DNA of 64,000 bases from the NCBI RefSeq assembly GCF_009882935.1, contig NZ_WTVA01000002.1, positions 1 through 64,000 of the forward strand. Reading direction: 5' to 3'. The notes below the pieces were generated by a model. The model saw only the letters and a list, made by a program, of their open reading frames with translations, ran no database searches and was not told the DNA's origin. The DNA comes from Sneathiella chungangensis. Lineage in GTDB: Bacteria; Pseudomonadota; Alphaproteobacteria; Sneathiellales; Sneathiellaceae. Of the stretch, positions 36,082-45,125 are shown piece by piece (position 1 is the stretch's first letter; each line of letters starts with the position of its first letter). A program made the position numbers and the translations under genes.

Positions 36082-38499
36082 TCATTTTTTACCGGACTCT
36101 CGCCGCGACAGTTCTTCTGCAAGGCGCGTGAATTCGTCGGGGATCGACAGTTTGTTCTTTTCAGAGTCAATAATCGACCGGAAAATTCTGGTTTTCAATT
36201 CGTCAATTTTATCATGGCAGGCGTTTCGGTTGTCCTTGGGAATCGCGGAACAGACAATATCTATCAGTCGCTCGGCGCCATGAAGCCGCCCCCAGAGATA
36301 ATCGTTTTCCCGGATAAGGCGGCTGAAGAAACCTGCAAAGCCTTCGAAGGCAAGCCCTTTCAGCGTCACATGCTTTCCGCCGCCCCGTAGCCCCGTCGCA
36401 TCCAGCGGGCTGATCCGGTCGATACGGATTTCATCGAATTCACCTATATTGCGCCAGTTGGTGATCGAGAAAGTCAGAACGTCCCAATAGGCGTAGCCGA
36501 TATACGAATGTAGAAGCGCGCGCCGGATCGTTCGGTCTGCCGCGGCCCCCCGATTGCTGCACAGCAGATCCTCGACGGCGACGCAGGTTTGTCCCAAACT
36601 CATCTGGCCGTTCAACCATTCCACTATGTTGTCGAAGGCGCCAAAGCATTCTTCTTCTTCCGCCGAGAACAGAGATCTTGCGGATTCGCGAATTTTCCCC
36701 CGAAGCTCCGTATCCATAAAGCTTCCGTCGTTAAAGGGCTGCAAAGTATCGAGAATTTCGTACAGGCTCCGCTTTACGATGTTAAGGTCCGCGGCACTCA
36801 CATCCTTGAAGTCGCTTTCCAGCCGGGCATATAGTTCGTTGAGGCTGCGAATAACGAAGCGGATGCGTCGGTCACGAAACCCAAGGTCAAAATGATCTAG
36901 AAATTTGAGCCAGGCGGGGCTGCTGCCTTCGGGCGCCGGTCCCTGAATTTCCCGCCGAGTTATTTTCTTGTTGTCGGCCCAGTTGCGAAACCTCTCTTTC
37001 AACTGATGCGACCGGCGGCTTTCCGCGGCGATGTCAAGCGCGCTGCAGACAAGCTCGAACACATAGTCGAGCGTCGCCTCGATCTTGAGGTCAAGATAGC
37101 CTTCGTAGAAAAGCCCCACCTCGGAGGCAACCGATCGATGGGCCCTTTTTCGCGCATGTCTTACCGCCTCGGGGCCTTCGTCGGCTGCTTCTTCGGCGAT
37201 GGCGGCAATCGCGGAGTCAATGCGCGGGCGGGCAGATTCCATCATCAGCTTTACCCGCCGTATCCTTTCATTATAGCTGCCGATAAAGGCGAGATCGTCG
37301 CGGATTGGCTGATTGCGCGGTAGTGTGGAGAGGGAGCCGAGCAGTGTAATCAGGAATTTCGGCATTTCCCGGTTGGCCGGTTGCTGTTCCTCATCCGGGT
37401 TCGGGTCGATATAGATCAGGCGGCGATCGATATCGCGAAACGCTACCTGTTGCTTGATGGCGCCGATCGCCGCCGAAAACGGCTTGTTGTCGAGGACGCC
37501 GCCATCAATGAAATGGGCGGTTTCCGGATTTATGTCCTGCTGCAGATAGGCCGCGAAATTCTTCTTGATAAAGCTTGTTCTGGCGGGCCAGGAGCGATTT
37601 TTGGACGAGAGAAGGGCGTCAAGTTCGGTAAGCGTCGCCGGCGGAAATGCCCCCGGGTAGGAGGATGTGGCGCGGGCAGCGAAAATGAGACCAGGAAGAT
37701 GATCCCGATCAAACTCACTGACCATGCCGGTCGACGCGCTGACGTAGTCATATTTCAGGAGAAGTCGGTGTTCGCGCTCACTGACGATGGCGGGATCATG
37801 AAGCCGCATTGCCTGCTGGTGACCATAAAAGTCCGTTACGGTCACAAATAGGTGCAGATGCTGACCTGCCGGAATCAGGCTTCGCGTGGGTGTCTTTCCG
37901 CCGTCCATTTTGTCGATCGAACGGAAAAACATGTCCGAGACAATAGGCCCGTCGAACGGTGGCTTGAACCAGCGAGAGCGCAGGAACATCGAGATTTTCC
38001 GCCGCATCTCGGGATCGGGCGCGACCTCGTCCAGTTTCAGCCGGGAGAAGGTATTGATGAAGGGTACGAGCACGGCTTTCGACCATGTGCCGGCCCTGAC
38101 CTCATCGCTCATCAGAAATTCCACATCCGCCTCATCCAGCCAGGCCCGGGTGACCGGCTCGAGATCGAGGTCGTGAGCAATCGCGCGCGAGAGCGTGACG
38201 CCATTAATTCCCCCGGCGGAGGCGCCCGCCATGATATCGACGATGACCCGCAGGTCCATATGCTCCCCGATCATCTTGAACAAGTCGAAGTAGATTTCCT
38301 CACTGTCCACATCATCACCGCGTTCGGGCGCGATGTCCCCGTAGTTCTTCGTTTGTCTCTCACTGTTGGAGGGAATGGCGTGATAGGCGGCGGAGGCGCG
38401 CAGGAGCTTCAGGATTTCCTTGGTAATGCCATGCATATAGATGGCCAGAGACGCACCGCCGTAACATACAAGGGCGAGTCGTAATTCTTTTTCCTTCAT
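36082..38499 (-). CDS. Patatin-like phospholipase with DUF3376-type C-terminus
   Basis: The 805-residue protein starts with RLALVCYGGASLAIYMHGI, the oxyanion region of the patatin/DUF3376 group. The nucleophile Ser is in MAGASAGGINGV (about 91) and the catalytic Asp in FIDGGVLDNKPF (about 337), so the Ser-Asp dyad is complete. The C-terminal half is long and helical, with RRARIDSAIAAIAEEAADE-like stretches. Such proteins are putative acyl hydrolases with no signal peptide, probably acting on membranes from the cytosol. It is convergent with the acyl-CoA dehydrogenase gene and stands alone. Confidence 0.9.
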   Translation of the reverse strand: MKEKELRLALVCYGGASLAIYMHGITKEILKLLRASAAYHAIPSNSERQTKNYGDIAPERGDDVDSEEIYFDLFKMIGEHMDLRVIVDIMAGASAGGINGVTLSRAIAHDLDLEPVTRAWLDEADVEFLMSDEVRAGTWSKAVLVPFINTFSRLKLDEVAPDPEMRRKISMFLRSRWFKPPFDGPIVSDMFFRSIDKMDGGKTPTRSLIPAGQHLHLFVTVTDFYGHQQAMRLHDPAIVSEREHRLLLKYDYVSASTGMVSEFDRDHLPGLIFAARATSSYPGAFPPATLTELDALLSSKNRSWPARTSFIKKNFAAYLQQDINPETAHFIDGGVLDNKPFSAAIGAIKQQVAFRDIDRRLIYIDPNPDEEQQPANREMPKFLITLLGSLSTLPRNQPIRDDLAFIGSYNERIRRVKLMMESARPRIDSAIAAIAEEAADEGPEAVRHARKRAHRSVASEVGLFYEGYLDLKIEATLDYVFELVCSALDIAAESRRSHQLKERFRNWADNKKITRREIQGPAPEGSSPAWLKFLDHFDLGFRDRRIRFVIRSLNELYARLESDFKDVSAADLNIVKRSLYEILDTLQPFNDGSFMDTELRGKIRESARSLFSAEEEECFGAFDNIVEWLNGQMSLGQTCVAVEDLLCSNRGAAADRTIRRALLHSYIGYAYWDVLTFSITNWRNIGEFDEIRIDRISPLDATGLRGGGKHVTLKGLAFEGFAGFFSRLIRENDYLWGRLHGAERLIDIVCSAIPKDNRNACHDKIDELKTRIFRSIIDSEKNKLSIPDEFTRLAEELSRRESGKK

Positions 38500-38679
38500 T
38501 GAAGCCCCCCGAACCCCATGCGCGAAGTGTAACGGATTATCCGGTCAGCAGACACTAAATTTTCATACATTACATTACCGCTCTGCGGCTTTTCTCTTGT
38601 TGTTTTTGATCAAGTCTGCAAGGCTTGTGTTCAAGCGCTTCCAAAGAATAACACGGAGCAAATCCGGAGGGAGGATAAC

Positions 38680-39897
38680 ATGCGTGTCTTGATGATTGGC
38701 TGCGGCATAGCAGGGGCGGCTCTTTCGCTCACGTTGCAGCGGGCGGGTATTTCCCATTTGATACTGGAGCAGGCCGCAAAATTATCCGAGGTCGGCGCCG
38801 GGTTGCAACAGAGTCCGAACAGCATCCGGGTCCTTGAGTATCTTGGTTTGAAGGACGAGCTTTCGCGTATCGGCGTTCCGCCGCAGGCACATCTTTTCAA
38901 GGATTATAAAAGCGGGGAGGTATATCTCAAGACGCCGCTGATGCCAAAAGTCGAGGAATTTTTCGGCGCGCCCTACTATCATGTCCATCGGGCGGACCTT
39001 CTCGATATCATGGTGAAAGCCATGGAACCTGAAAATATCCGCCTGAACAGCAAAGTAGTTGCCGTCAAGGAAAATGCCGACGGTATTGAAGTCCACTTGA
39101 GCGACGGAACGGTTGAGAAGGGGGATGTTCTGATTGGCTCGGACGGGCTTCACTCTCTGGTTCGTGAGACCTTTTTCACTCCCGAAAAACCGCGGCCTTC
39201 CGGCTGTGTTGCCTGGCGCGGGCTCGTGCCGGTGGACGTCGCCCGCGATTTGGGGTTTGAGCAGAATTCCTATGTCTGGATGGGACCGCACCGGTCTGCG
39301 GTGCTCTACTATGTTTGTGGCGGCGATCTTTTCAACTGGGTCGGAATTGGGCCCTATAATGACAATGCAAAGGAATCCTGGTCGCAAACGGGGTCGCGGG
39401 ATGCGGCACTCAAGGAATATGACGGATGGCATGAACAGATCCGGGAGCTTATTGCGGGCACGGAAAGCCTCTTCATGACGAACATGATCGATCGTGAACC
39501 GCTTGACCGATGGGTGACGGACAGGGTTGCGCTGATGGGCGACGCGGCGCATGCGATGATGCCCTATCATGCGCAGGGGGCCGGACAGAGCATCGAAGAT
39601 GCCTGGGTGCTCGGCCGCTGCCTGGAGATGTCACAGAACGACATCGCCGGCGCCCTCAAGAAATATGAAGGATTACGCCTGGACCGGGCAAACCGTGTAC
39701 TCCTGCAATCTCGTGCGGCGGAGCATCTCTTTCATATGACGGACCCCGATGAGATCGCGCGGCGCAACGCCCGTTTCGCCCGCCATCAAAAGGAAGATCG
39801 GGATGGCTTTCCCATCGGTCAGCGCTGGCTTTTTTCCTATGATGCGGAAAAAGCAGTACTGGGAACAGACGACGAATGGCGCCAACTGGCATGGTAG
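38680..39897 (+). CDS. FAD-dependent monooxygenase (salicylate hydroxylase-like)
   Basis: This is a class A flavoprotein hydroxylase, 405 residues. It has the FAD fingerprint MIGCGIAGAALSLTLQRAG at the N-terminus, the DG motif GSDGLHSLVRE (about 156) and the GD motif VALMGDAAHAMMPYHAQGAG (about 287) followed by SIEDAWVLG. Relatives oxidise aromatic acids or heteroaromatics with NAD(P)H and O2, often decarboxylating. A GGAGGATAAC ribosome site precedes the ATG. It heads a four-gene run with MaoC, CoA lyase and PhyH genes, spaced 41 bases from the next. Confidence 0.9.
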   Translation: MRVLMIGCGIAGAALSLTLQRAGISHLILEQAAKLSEVGAGLQQSPNSIRVLEYLGLKDELSRIGVPPQAHLFKDYKSGEVYLKTPLMPKVEEFFGAPYYHVHRADLLDIMVKAMEPENIRLNSKVVAVKENADGIEVHLSDGTVEKGDVLIGSDGLHSLVRETFFTPEKPRPSGCVAWRGLVPVDVARDLGFEQNSYVWMGPHRSAVLYYVCGGDLFNWVGIGPYNDNAKESWSQTGSRDAALKEYDGWHEQIRELIAGTESLFMTNMIDREPLDRWVTDRVALMGDAAHAMMPYHAQGAGQSIEDAWVLGRCLEMSQNDIAGALKKYEGLRLDRANRVLLQSRAAEHLFHMTDPDEIARRNARFARHQKEDRDGFPIGQRWLFSYDAEKAVLGTDDEWRQLAW

Positions 39898-39938
39898 GCG
39901 TAACACTTAATTAAAACCAAAGAAGAGGTAGATTTGTA

Positions 39939-40388
39939 ATGTCGGGTCTTTATTACGAAGAGTTTGAGGTGGGAATGGAGTTCGATCATGCTCTGAGGCG
40001 AACGGTGACGGAAATGGATAATGTCATGTACTGCGCCATGACCCATAACCCGCAGCCGCTGCATCTCGACGAAGAGTTTTCGAAACAGACGGAATACGGG
40101 CAGCGGATCGTCAACAGCCTGTTCACGCTTGGCCTCGTCATCGGCGTTACGGTTGGGGAGACGACGCTTGGCACCACGCTCGGCAATCTCGGAATGACCG
40201 ACATCCGCTTCGCTAATCCGGTTTTTCATGGCGATACCATCCGGGTCGTAACCCGGATCAAGGAGATGCGCGAAAGCAAGTCCCGACCCGACGCCGGTTT
40301 GGTCGTGTTCGAGCATATCGGCTATAACCAGCGGGACCAGGAAATCGCCTATTGCGTCCGCACCGGCCTGATGAGGAAACGCCCATGA
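39939..40388 (+). CDS. MaoC-family enoyl-CoA hydratase/dehydratase
   Basis: The 149-residue single hot-dog domain shows the hydratase-2 pattern: an Asp/His pair in MTHNPQPLHLDEEFSKQTEYGQRIVNSLF (core NPQPLHLDEEF) and LGMTDIRFANPVFHGDTIRV. It would hydrate a short or branched 2-enoyl-CoA, such as mesaconyl-CoA or a beta-methylmalyl-CoA relative. The pairing with the CoA-ester lyase directly downstream (four-base ATGA overlap) resembles hydratase-lyase pairs of C4/C5-CoA metabolism. The exact substrate is inferred, not shown. Confidence 0.9.
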   Translation: MSGLYYEEFEVGMEFDHALRRTVTEMDNVMYCAMTHNPQPLHLDEEFSKQTEYGQRIVNSLFTLGLVIGVTVGETTLGTTLGNLGMTDIRFANPVFHGDTIRVVTRIKEMRESKSRPDAGLVVFEHIGYNQRDQEIAYCVRTGLMRKRP

Positions 40389-41272
40389 AGCTGCTGCGGT
40401 CCTGGCTGTTCGTTCCCGGAGACAGCGAAAAGAAAATGGAAAAGGCGCGCGGTAACGGCGCGGATGCCCTGCTTCTTGATCTTGAGGATTCCGTTGCTGA
40501 CGACAGGCAGGAAATCGCCCGGAAAATGGTGGCGGAATTCCTTGCGGCGAACCCCGATCGCTCCGCGCAGCAACTCTGGGTGCGGATCAATCCGCTCGAT
40601 ACGGAACTGGCGCTTCCCGATCTTGCTGCGGTTATACCGGGCGCGCCAGACGGAATTATCCTGCCCAAAGTCTATTCGGCCGCCGAGGTGAACCGCCTAT
40701 CGGATTTTCTGCTTGCGCTGGAGGCGCGGGAAGGGTTGGCGCAGGGATCGACTAAGATCCTCAGCGTCGCGACGGAGACGGCCGCTTCGCTCCTCACGTT
40801 CGACAGCTATCTCAAGGACGTATCAGACCGCCTTGTCGGCCTCACCTGGGGCGGGGAGGATTTGGCTGCCGCGCTCGGAGCATCAACCAACAGGCATCCG
40901 GTCACAGGGGATTATGACGATCCATTCCTCCTCGCCCGGTCCCTGTGCCTTGCGACGGCCCGCGCCATAGACGTTCAGGCGGTCGGGGTGGTCTATGTCG
41001 ATTTCCGGGATCTGGAAGGTCTCGAAAAGGAATGTCTCCGGGATCGGCGTTCGGGGTTTATCGGTAAAGTCGCCATTCACCCGGCGCAGGTTGAGGTGAT
41101 CAACCGCGCTTTTACGCCGAGTGAGGACGAAATTGCCTTTGCCAGGCGCGTGGTTGACATTTTCGAGAAAAATCCCGGCGTGGGAACGATCGGACTCGAT
41201 GGGAAAATGCTGGACATGCCGCATTTGAAGCAGGCGCGGAACGTCATCGCGCTCGTGGAGCAGCTGCGTTAG
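40385..41272 (+). CDS. HpcH/HpaI family CoA-ester lyase (CitE/malyl-CoA lyase-like)
   Basis: This TIM-barrel lyase of 295 residues cleaves or forms C-C bonds of CoA esters with a divalent metal. RSWLFVPGDSEKKMEKARGN and ADALLLDLEDSVADD (metal/substrate site) are the CitE family opening, with ILPKVYSAAEV, the catalytic Glu in SVATETAASLL and GKVAIHPAQVEVIN at the end. The ATG at 40385 overlaps the MaoC stop. Likely substrates are malyl-, citramalyl- or methylmalyl-type CoA esters. A cytoplasmic pathway enzyme acting after the hydratase is the simplest reading. Confidence 0.92.
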   Translation: MKLLRSWLFVPGDSEKKMEKARGNGADALLLDLEDSVADDRQEIARKMVAEFLAANPDRSAQQLWVRINPLDTELALPDLAAVIPGAPDGIILPKVYSAAEVNRLSDFLLALEAREGLAQGSTKILSVATETAASLLTFDSYLKDVSDRLVGLTWGGEDLAAALGASTNRHPVTGDYDDPFLLARSLCLATARAIDVQAVGVVYVDFRDLEGLEKECLRDRRSGFIGKVAIHPAQVEVINRAFTPSEDEIAFARRVVDIFEKNPGVGTIGLDGKMLDMPHLKQARNVIALVEQLR

Positions 41273-41303
41273 GCCGGCACAATAGAATCTTGTGGGTATA
41301 AAA

Positions 41304-42467
41304 ATGAACGAAGAAATTGCCATACATCACCTTTCTGCCGCCGAACATGCCAAATCAATGGCGGGTTATATCCGCGAAGGCGAAGCCCGGGCCTATGCGC
41401 TTGGAAATCGCGGCCCCATCCGGATGGGACCGGACGGTAAACTTGCGGACGATATTCTCGCGGCATATCGCGCGCACGGGTTTTACGTGTTCGAGAATGT
41501 GGTAAGCGGCGAGGAGTTGGAGGATCTTCGCAGCGATGTGGATTATGTTCTTTCCCGGGCTCCGGTAACCCCGGATTCCGACATCGACGCGGAGGGGCGA
41601 CCTGCAATGGGGCCGGAATTTGTGCGGTCGCCTTACCGGTTCGCGAAACCGCTCAGCGATCCTCTCGGAGGGACGACAAAAAACAAAGGACGTCATCCGG
41701 TAAAAATGCTCGACCCGACGCCGGAGGGGGACGCGCCAAACTGGACGATCGAATTGCTGACTGGCAATTTGCATCTCATGGATTCCTGTCTGCGTCTTTA
41801 TGGGCATCCGGGGTTGCTGGCAGTAGCGGAAGCTATTAATGGCGCTGATTTCGTCCCCTATAATGAAGTGACCTTCATCAAGGAGCCCGGTCTTGGACCG
41901 TCGGTTGCCTGGCACCAGGATGGCACCACCCATTGGGATGCGCCGGATTGGGATGAAAACGCGCATGGCTTCAATTTCATGACGCAGCTTTATCCAAGCA
42001 CTCCCGCCAATTGCGTCTGGGTATTGCCCGGCAGTCACAAGACCGGCAAGGCCGATATTCCTGCGCTGGTTCACGAAAGCGGTTCCGAACAGCTCAAGGA
42101 CGCTGTGCCACTCGTCTGCGGGGCGGGGGATGTCTTCGCCGTCAACCGTCAACTGGTTCACGGGTCATTCGCCAATTCCTCACCAGACAGAAGGGTGACG
42201 ATAAATGCCGGATTCTTTCCGCGAAAACGCGTTCTCAATGTTGCGACGAGCCAGCTTGACGGCCGCGAAGAAGTCTATGACGCGGACCGTATCCATGCGC
42301 GCAGCCGGATCATCGCACTCGGGATCGATGCCCGTCAGCAACGCTATCCGGACGAACCGAGATACGATTATCTTCCCTTGCGAGGCGAGGAAAACGCGAA
42401 CCGATGGGGCGAGGAAAACCGGGAAATGCTCCTGAAAAACTACAACCTCAAGGATATCTACATTTGA
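41304..42467 (+). CDS. Phytanoyl-CoA dioxygenase (PhyH) family protein
   Basis: This is a non-haem Fe(II)/2-oxoglutarate-type oxygenase of 387 residues. The facial triad is visible as HQD in SVAWHQDGTTHWD (about 200) and His in NRQLVHGSFANSS (about 285), with a 2-oxoglutarate-binding Arg in PDRRVTINAGFFPR. A C-terminal stretch of about 60 residues after the barrel includes RYDYLPLRGEENANRWG. The ATG at 41304, seven bases after GTGGG, is preferred to the GTG at 41292. It is the last gene of the monooxygenase operon, 31 bases from the lyase. The hydroxylated substrate is unknown. Confidence 0.9.
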   Translation: MNEEIAIHHLSAAEHAKSMAGYIREGEARAYALGNRGPIRMGPDGKLADDILAAYRAHGFYVFENVVSGEELEDLRSDVDYVLSRAPVTPDSDIDAEGRPAMGPEFVRSPYRFAKPLSDPLGGTTKNKGRHPVKMLDPTPEGDAPNWTIELLTGNLHLMDSCLRLYGHPGLLAVAEAINGADFVPYNEVTFIKEPGLGPSVAWHQDGTTHWDAPDWDENAHGFNFMTQLYPSTPANCVWVLPGSHKTGKADIPALVHESGSEQLKDAVPLVCGAGDVFAVNRQLVHGSFANSSPDRRVTINAGFFPRKRVLNVATSQLDGREEVYDADRIHARSRIIALGIDARQQRYPDEPRYDYLPLRGEENANRWGEENREMLLKNYNLKDIYI

Positions 42468-42544
42468 CGTTAAGGATTTAGGCCGTAAACTTGCCCTCGC
42501 GCCGGTTACTGTCGTGTAAGCGCCCGCCCGAGGAGTAACGTGAT

Positions 42545-43111
42545 ATGATTGCCCTGTTAATTGTCATCGGCTTGATAGTCGCTATCGCCCTTTATGTCAT
42601 CGTGACGTATAACGGCTTCGTCAGTCTGCGCGAGCGGATAAAGGAATCCTGGAGCGGGATCGAAGTGCAGATGAAGCTCCGTTATGATCTCATTCCCAAT
42701 CTCGTGGAGACCGTCAAAGGGTATGCCAAGCATGAGGCCGGAACTTTCGAGGCCGTGGTTCAGGCCCGCAACAGCGCAATGGCCAATCATGGATCCCCGG
42801 CGGAACAGGCGCAGTCCGAGAATATGCTCGCCGGCGCGCTGAAATCTCTGTTTGCACTTGCCGAGAACTATCCCGAACTCAAGGCCAATGAGAATTTTAT
42901 GAGCCTGCAAGGGCAACTCGCCGACGTTGAGAATAAAATCCAGTCCGCGAGGCGCTACTACAACGGCGTTGTCCGCGACAACAATATCAAGATCGATCAG
43001 TTTCCGAGCAATTTGGTCGCCAATGCCTTCAACTTCATAAAGGCGGAGTTTTTCGAACTGGCCGAAGATGAAGATGCCGCCCGTAAACCGGTCCAAGTCA
43101 GCTTCGACTGA
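42545..43111 (+). CDS. lemA: LemA family protein
   Basis: The 188-residue protein has one N-terminal membrane helix (ALLIVIGLIVAIALYVIVTYN) and an antiparallel helical domain with the family's motifs LRYDLIPNLVETVKGYAKHE and VARNSAMA-like VQARNSAM, then ENKIQSARRYYNGVVRDNN. The function of LemA is not established; in many bacteria it is encoded with a DUF2207 protein, as here (nine bases apart). GAGGAGTAACGTGAT precedes the ATG. Confidence 0.95.
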   Translation: MIALLIVIGLIVAIALYVIVTYNGFVSLRERIKESWSGIEVQMKLRYDLIPNLVETVKGYAKHEAGTFEAVVQARNSAMANHGSPAEQAQSENMLAGALKSLFALAENYPELKANENFMSLQGQLADVENKIQSARRYYNGVVRDNNIKIDQFPSNLVANAFNFIKAEFFELAEDEDAARKPVQVSFD

Positions 43112-43120
43112 TCTCGCGGT

Positions 43121-45046
43121 ATGTTGTCGTTGAGGAAAATTTCTGTTGCCGCCCTGCTCCTGCTCACGGGGCTTGTCTTTGCCGGGCAGGCGACGGCACA
43201 GGAAATCATCAGGAATTTCGAGAGCAACATATGGGTCAATCCGGACGCGTCGCTGACCGTGCGCGAAAAGATTACTGTCATAAGCGAGGGACGGGAGATC
43301 AGGCGCGGTATTTTCCGCGATATTCCGACCGATTACACGGACGATAACGGCAATCAGTTCCGCGTCGGCCTCAAGATCGAGAAAATTACCCGTGACGGCC
43401 AGCCGGAACCCTATCATACAGAACGTCGATCCAACGGTATTCGTATCTATATTGGCGATAAGGACGTCTTTATTCTGGACGGACAGCATACCTACGGCAT
43501 TACCTATAGGACGACTCGTCAGATCGGCTTTTTTGACGGTTATGACGAAATTTACTGGAACGTCACCGGAAACGGCTGGTCATTCGAAATTGTGAAGGCA
43601 AGTGCGCGTGTGCATCTGCCGGAGGGCGCGCCGGTCCTGAAATATAGTGGTTACACCGGATTTCAGGGCGATAAAGGAACCGCATTCGCGACCCGTGATT
43701 TTACCGATGGCATGGAGTTCTTCACAACCCGGCCACTGGAACCCTATCAGGGGCTGACGATAGCGGTGGCTTTTCCAAGTGGATATATTACCCAACCTTC
43801 TGAAATGGAAGAAATCGGGTATCTGCTCGCGGATAACCAGATTCTACTCATCGGAACCGGGGGATTGGCTATCCTTGCTCTTTATTACTTTTTAGTCTGG
43901 TGGCGGGTAGGACGTGACCCGGCCGCAGGCACAATTGTCCCGTTATACGAACCACCGGAGGGATATTCACCGGCGGCGATGCGATATATCCGCGAGATGG
44001 GCTTTGACAATAAGGTCTTCTCAGCCGCGATCATCAGCATGGCCGTAAAAGGGTATTTGACGATACGCGAAGACGATTCCGGAAATTACATACTGAAACG
44101 GACAGGCAAGAAAGTTCCACTGTCGCTCGGCGAGAAAGCCGCCGCGAGCTGGCTACTGAAGGGCGCGAATGATCAAATCGAGCTCAAGCAGAAAAACCAT
44201 GCGACTATCCAAAAAGCCAGAGATAATCTAAAGGAATGGCTGCGCACCGAATATGAGAAAACCTATTTTAGTACGAATAGGATCTACTTCATTCCGGGCG
44301 TTGTGATTTCGTTGATTGTGGTCGGACTGATGCTCCTCTCGGCGCGAGATCAGGCCGCAGCATTGTTTATTTCCGTCTGGCTTACCGGCTGGACCGCTGG
44401 TGTGTATTTTATGCTCCGCCGTGGTTACCGGGCCTGGATGGATTTCCTTTCAGGCCGCAATGCCTTGTCGGGTATCGGTGCAATCCTTCTTACCATCATG
44501 GCCATTCCGTTCCTTGGCGGTGAGATCGCCGGGCTGATCTTCTTTATCGATGCGGCGTCGCCGGCGGCGGCCGTGCTATTCCTGTTGTTGCAGGTGATCA
44601 ATCTTGTTTTTTACCATCTGCTGAAGGCGCCGACGCTGCTTGGTCGTAAGATGATGGACAAATTTGCCGGTTTCGCGGATTTCCTGAGCGTTACCGAAAA
44701 AGACCGGATGAATTTTTTCAACTCTCCCGAACGGACACCAGAGTTGTTTGAACGGTATTTGCCGTTCGCAATTGCCCTTGATGTCGAAAATGCCTGGGCG
44801 GACCAATTCTCCAATGCGTTCGCCAATGCCCATGAAGGCCCCTGGCAGCGCGGAAGTTACCGGCCGAGCTGGTATAACGGCCGGCATTTTAATTCCTCGA
44901 ACCTTGCAGGCTTTTCAACCTCTCTTGGGCGAGGCTTTACAAGCGCCATATCTTCCGCCTCGACCGCGCCGGGAAGTTCAAGCGGTTCTTCGGGCGGCGG
45001 GTCTTCCGGCGGTGGTGGCGGTGGCGGCGGTGGCGGCGGCTGGTAA
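43121..45046 (+). CDS. DUF2207 membrane protein with a Gly-rich C-terminus
   Basis: The 641-residue protein has a Sec signal peptide (cleavage near ATAQ), then an extracytoplasmic DUF2207 domain (SNIWVNPDASLTVREKITV, IRRGIFRDIPTDY, EIYWNVTGNGWSFEI). A membrane helix near 245 leads into a cytoplasmic region (GYSPAAMRYIREMGFDNKVF), a cluster of helices around 385-500, and a tail that ends in Ser/Gly repeats and a final Trp. This is the standard partner of LemA. It probably acts in envelope stress or maintenance; no enzymatic site is visible. Confidence 0.93.
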   Translation: MLSLRKISVAALLLLTGLVFAGQATAQEIIRNFESNIWVNPDASLTVREKITVISEGREIRRGIFRDIPTDYTDDNGNQFRVGLKIEKITRDGQPEPYHTERRSNGIRIYIGDKDVFILDGQHTYGITYRTTRQIGFFDGYDEIYWNVTGNGWSFEIVKASARVHLPEGAPVLKYSGYTGFQGDKGTAFATRDFTDGMEFFTTRPLEPYQGLTIAVAFPSGYITQPSEMEEIGYLLADNQILLIGTGGLAILALYYFLVWWRVGRDPAAGTIVPLYEPPEGYSPAAMRYIREMGFDNKVFSAAIISMAVKGYLTIREDDSGNYILKRTGKKVPLSLGEKAAASWLLKGANDQIELKQKNHATIQKARDNLKEWLRTEYEKTYFSTNRIYFIPGVVISLIVVGLMLLSARDQAAALFISVWLTGWTAGVYFMLRRGYRAWMDFLSGRNALSGIGAILLTIMAIPFLGGEIAGLIFFIDAASPAAAVLFLLLQVINLVFYHLLKAPTLLGRKMMDKFAGFADFLSVTEKDRMNFFNSPERTPELFERYLPFAIALDVENAWADQFSNAFANAHEGPWQRGSYRPSWYNGRHFNSSNLAGFSTSLGRGFTSAISSASTAPGSSSGSSGGGSSGGGGGGGGGGGW

Positions 45047-45125
45047 AGTAAATGCGCGGCCATTGCATCTTGTCCCCTATGATGACCCATCGTAGGATAA
45101 AACCCCATTGTGATGAGGTGCGCCC

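Noticed and set aside
44950-45046. Repeat-like GGC/GGT tract at the end of the DUF2207 gene
   Set aside because: It encodes the Gly-rich tail that is normal for DUF2207 proteins and is not a repeat element.
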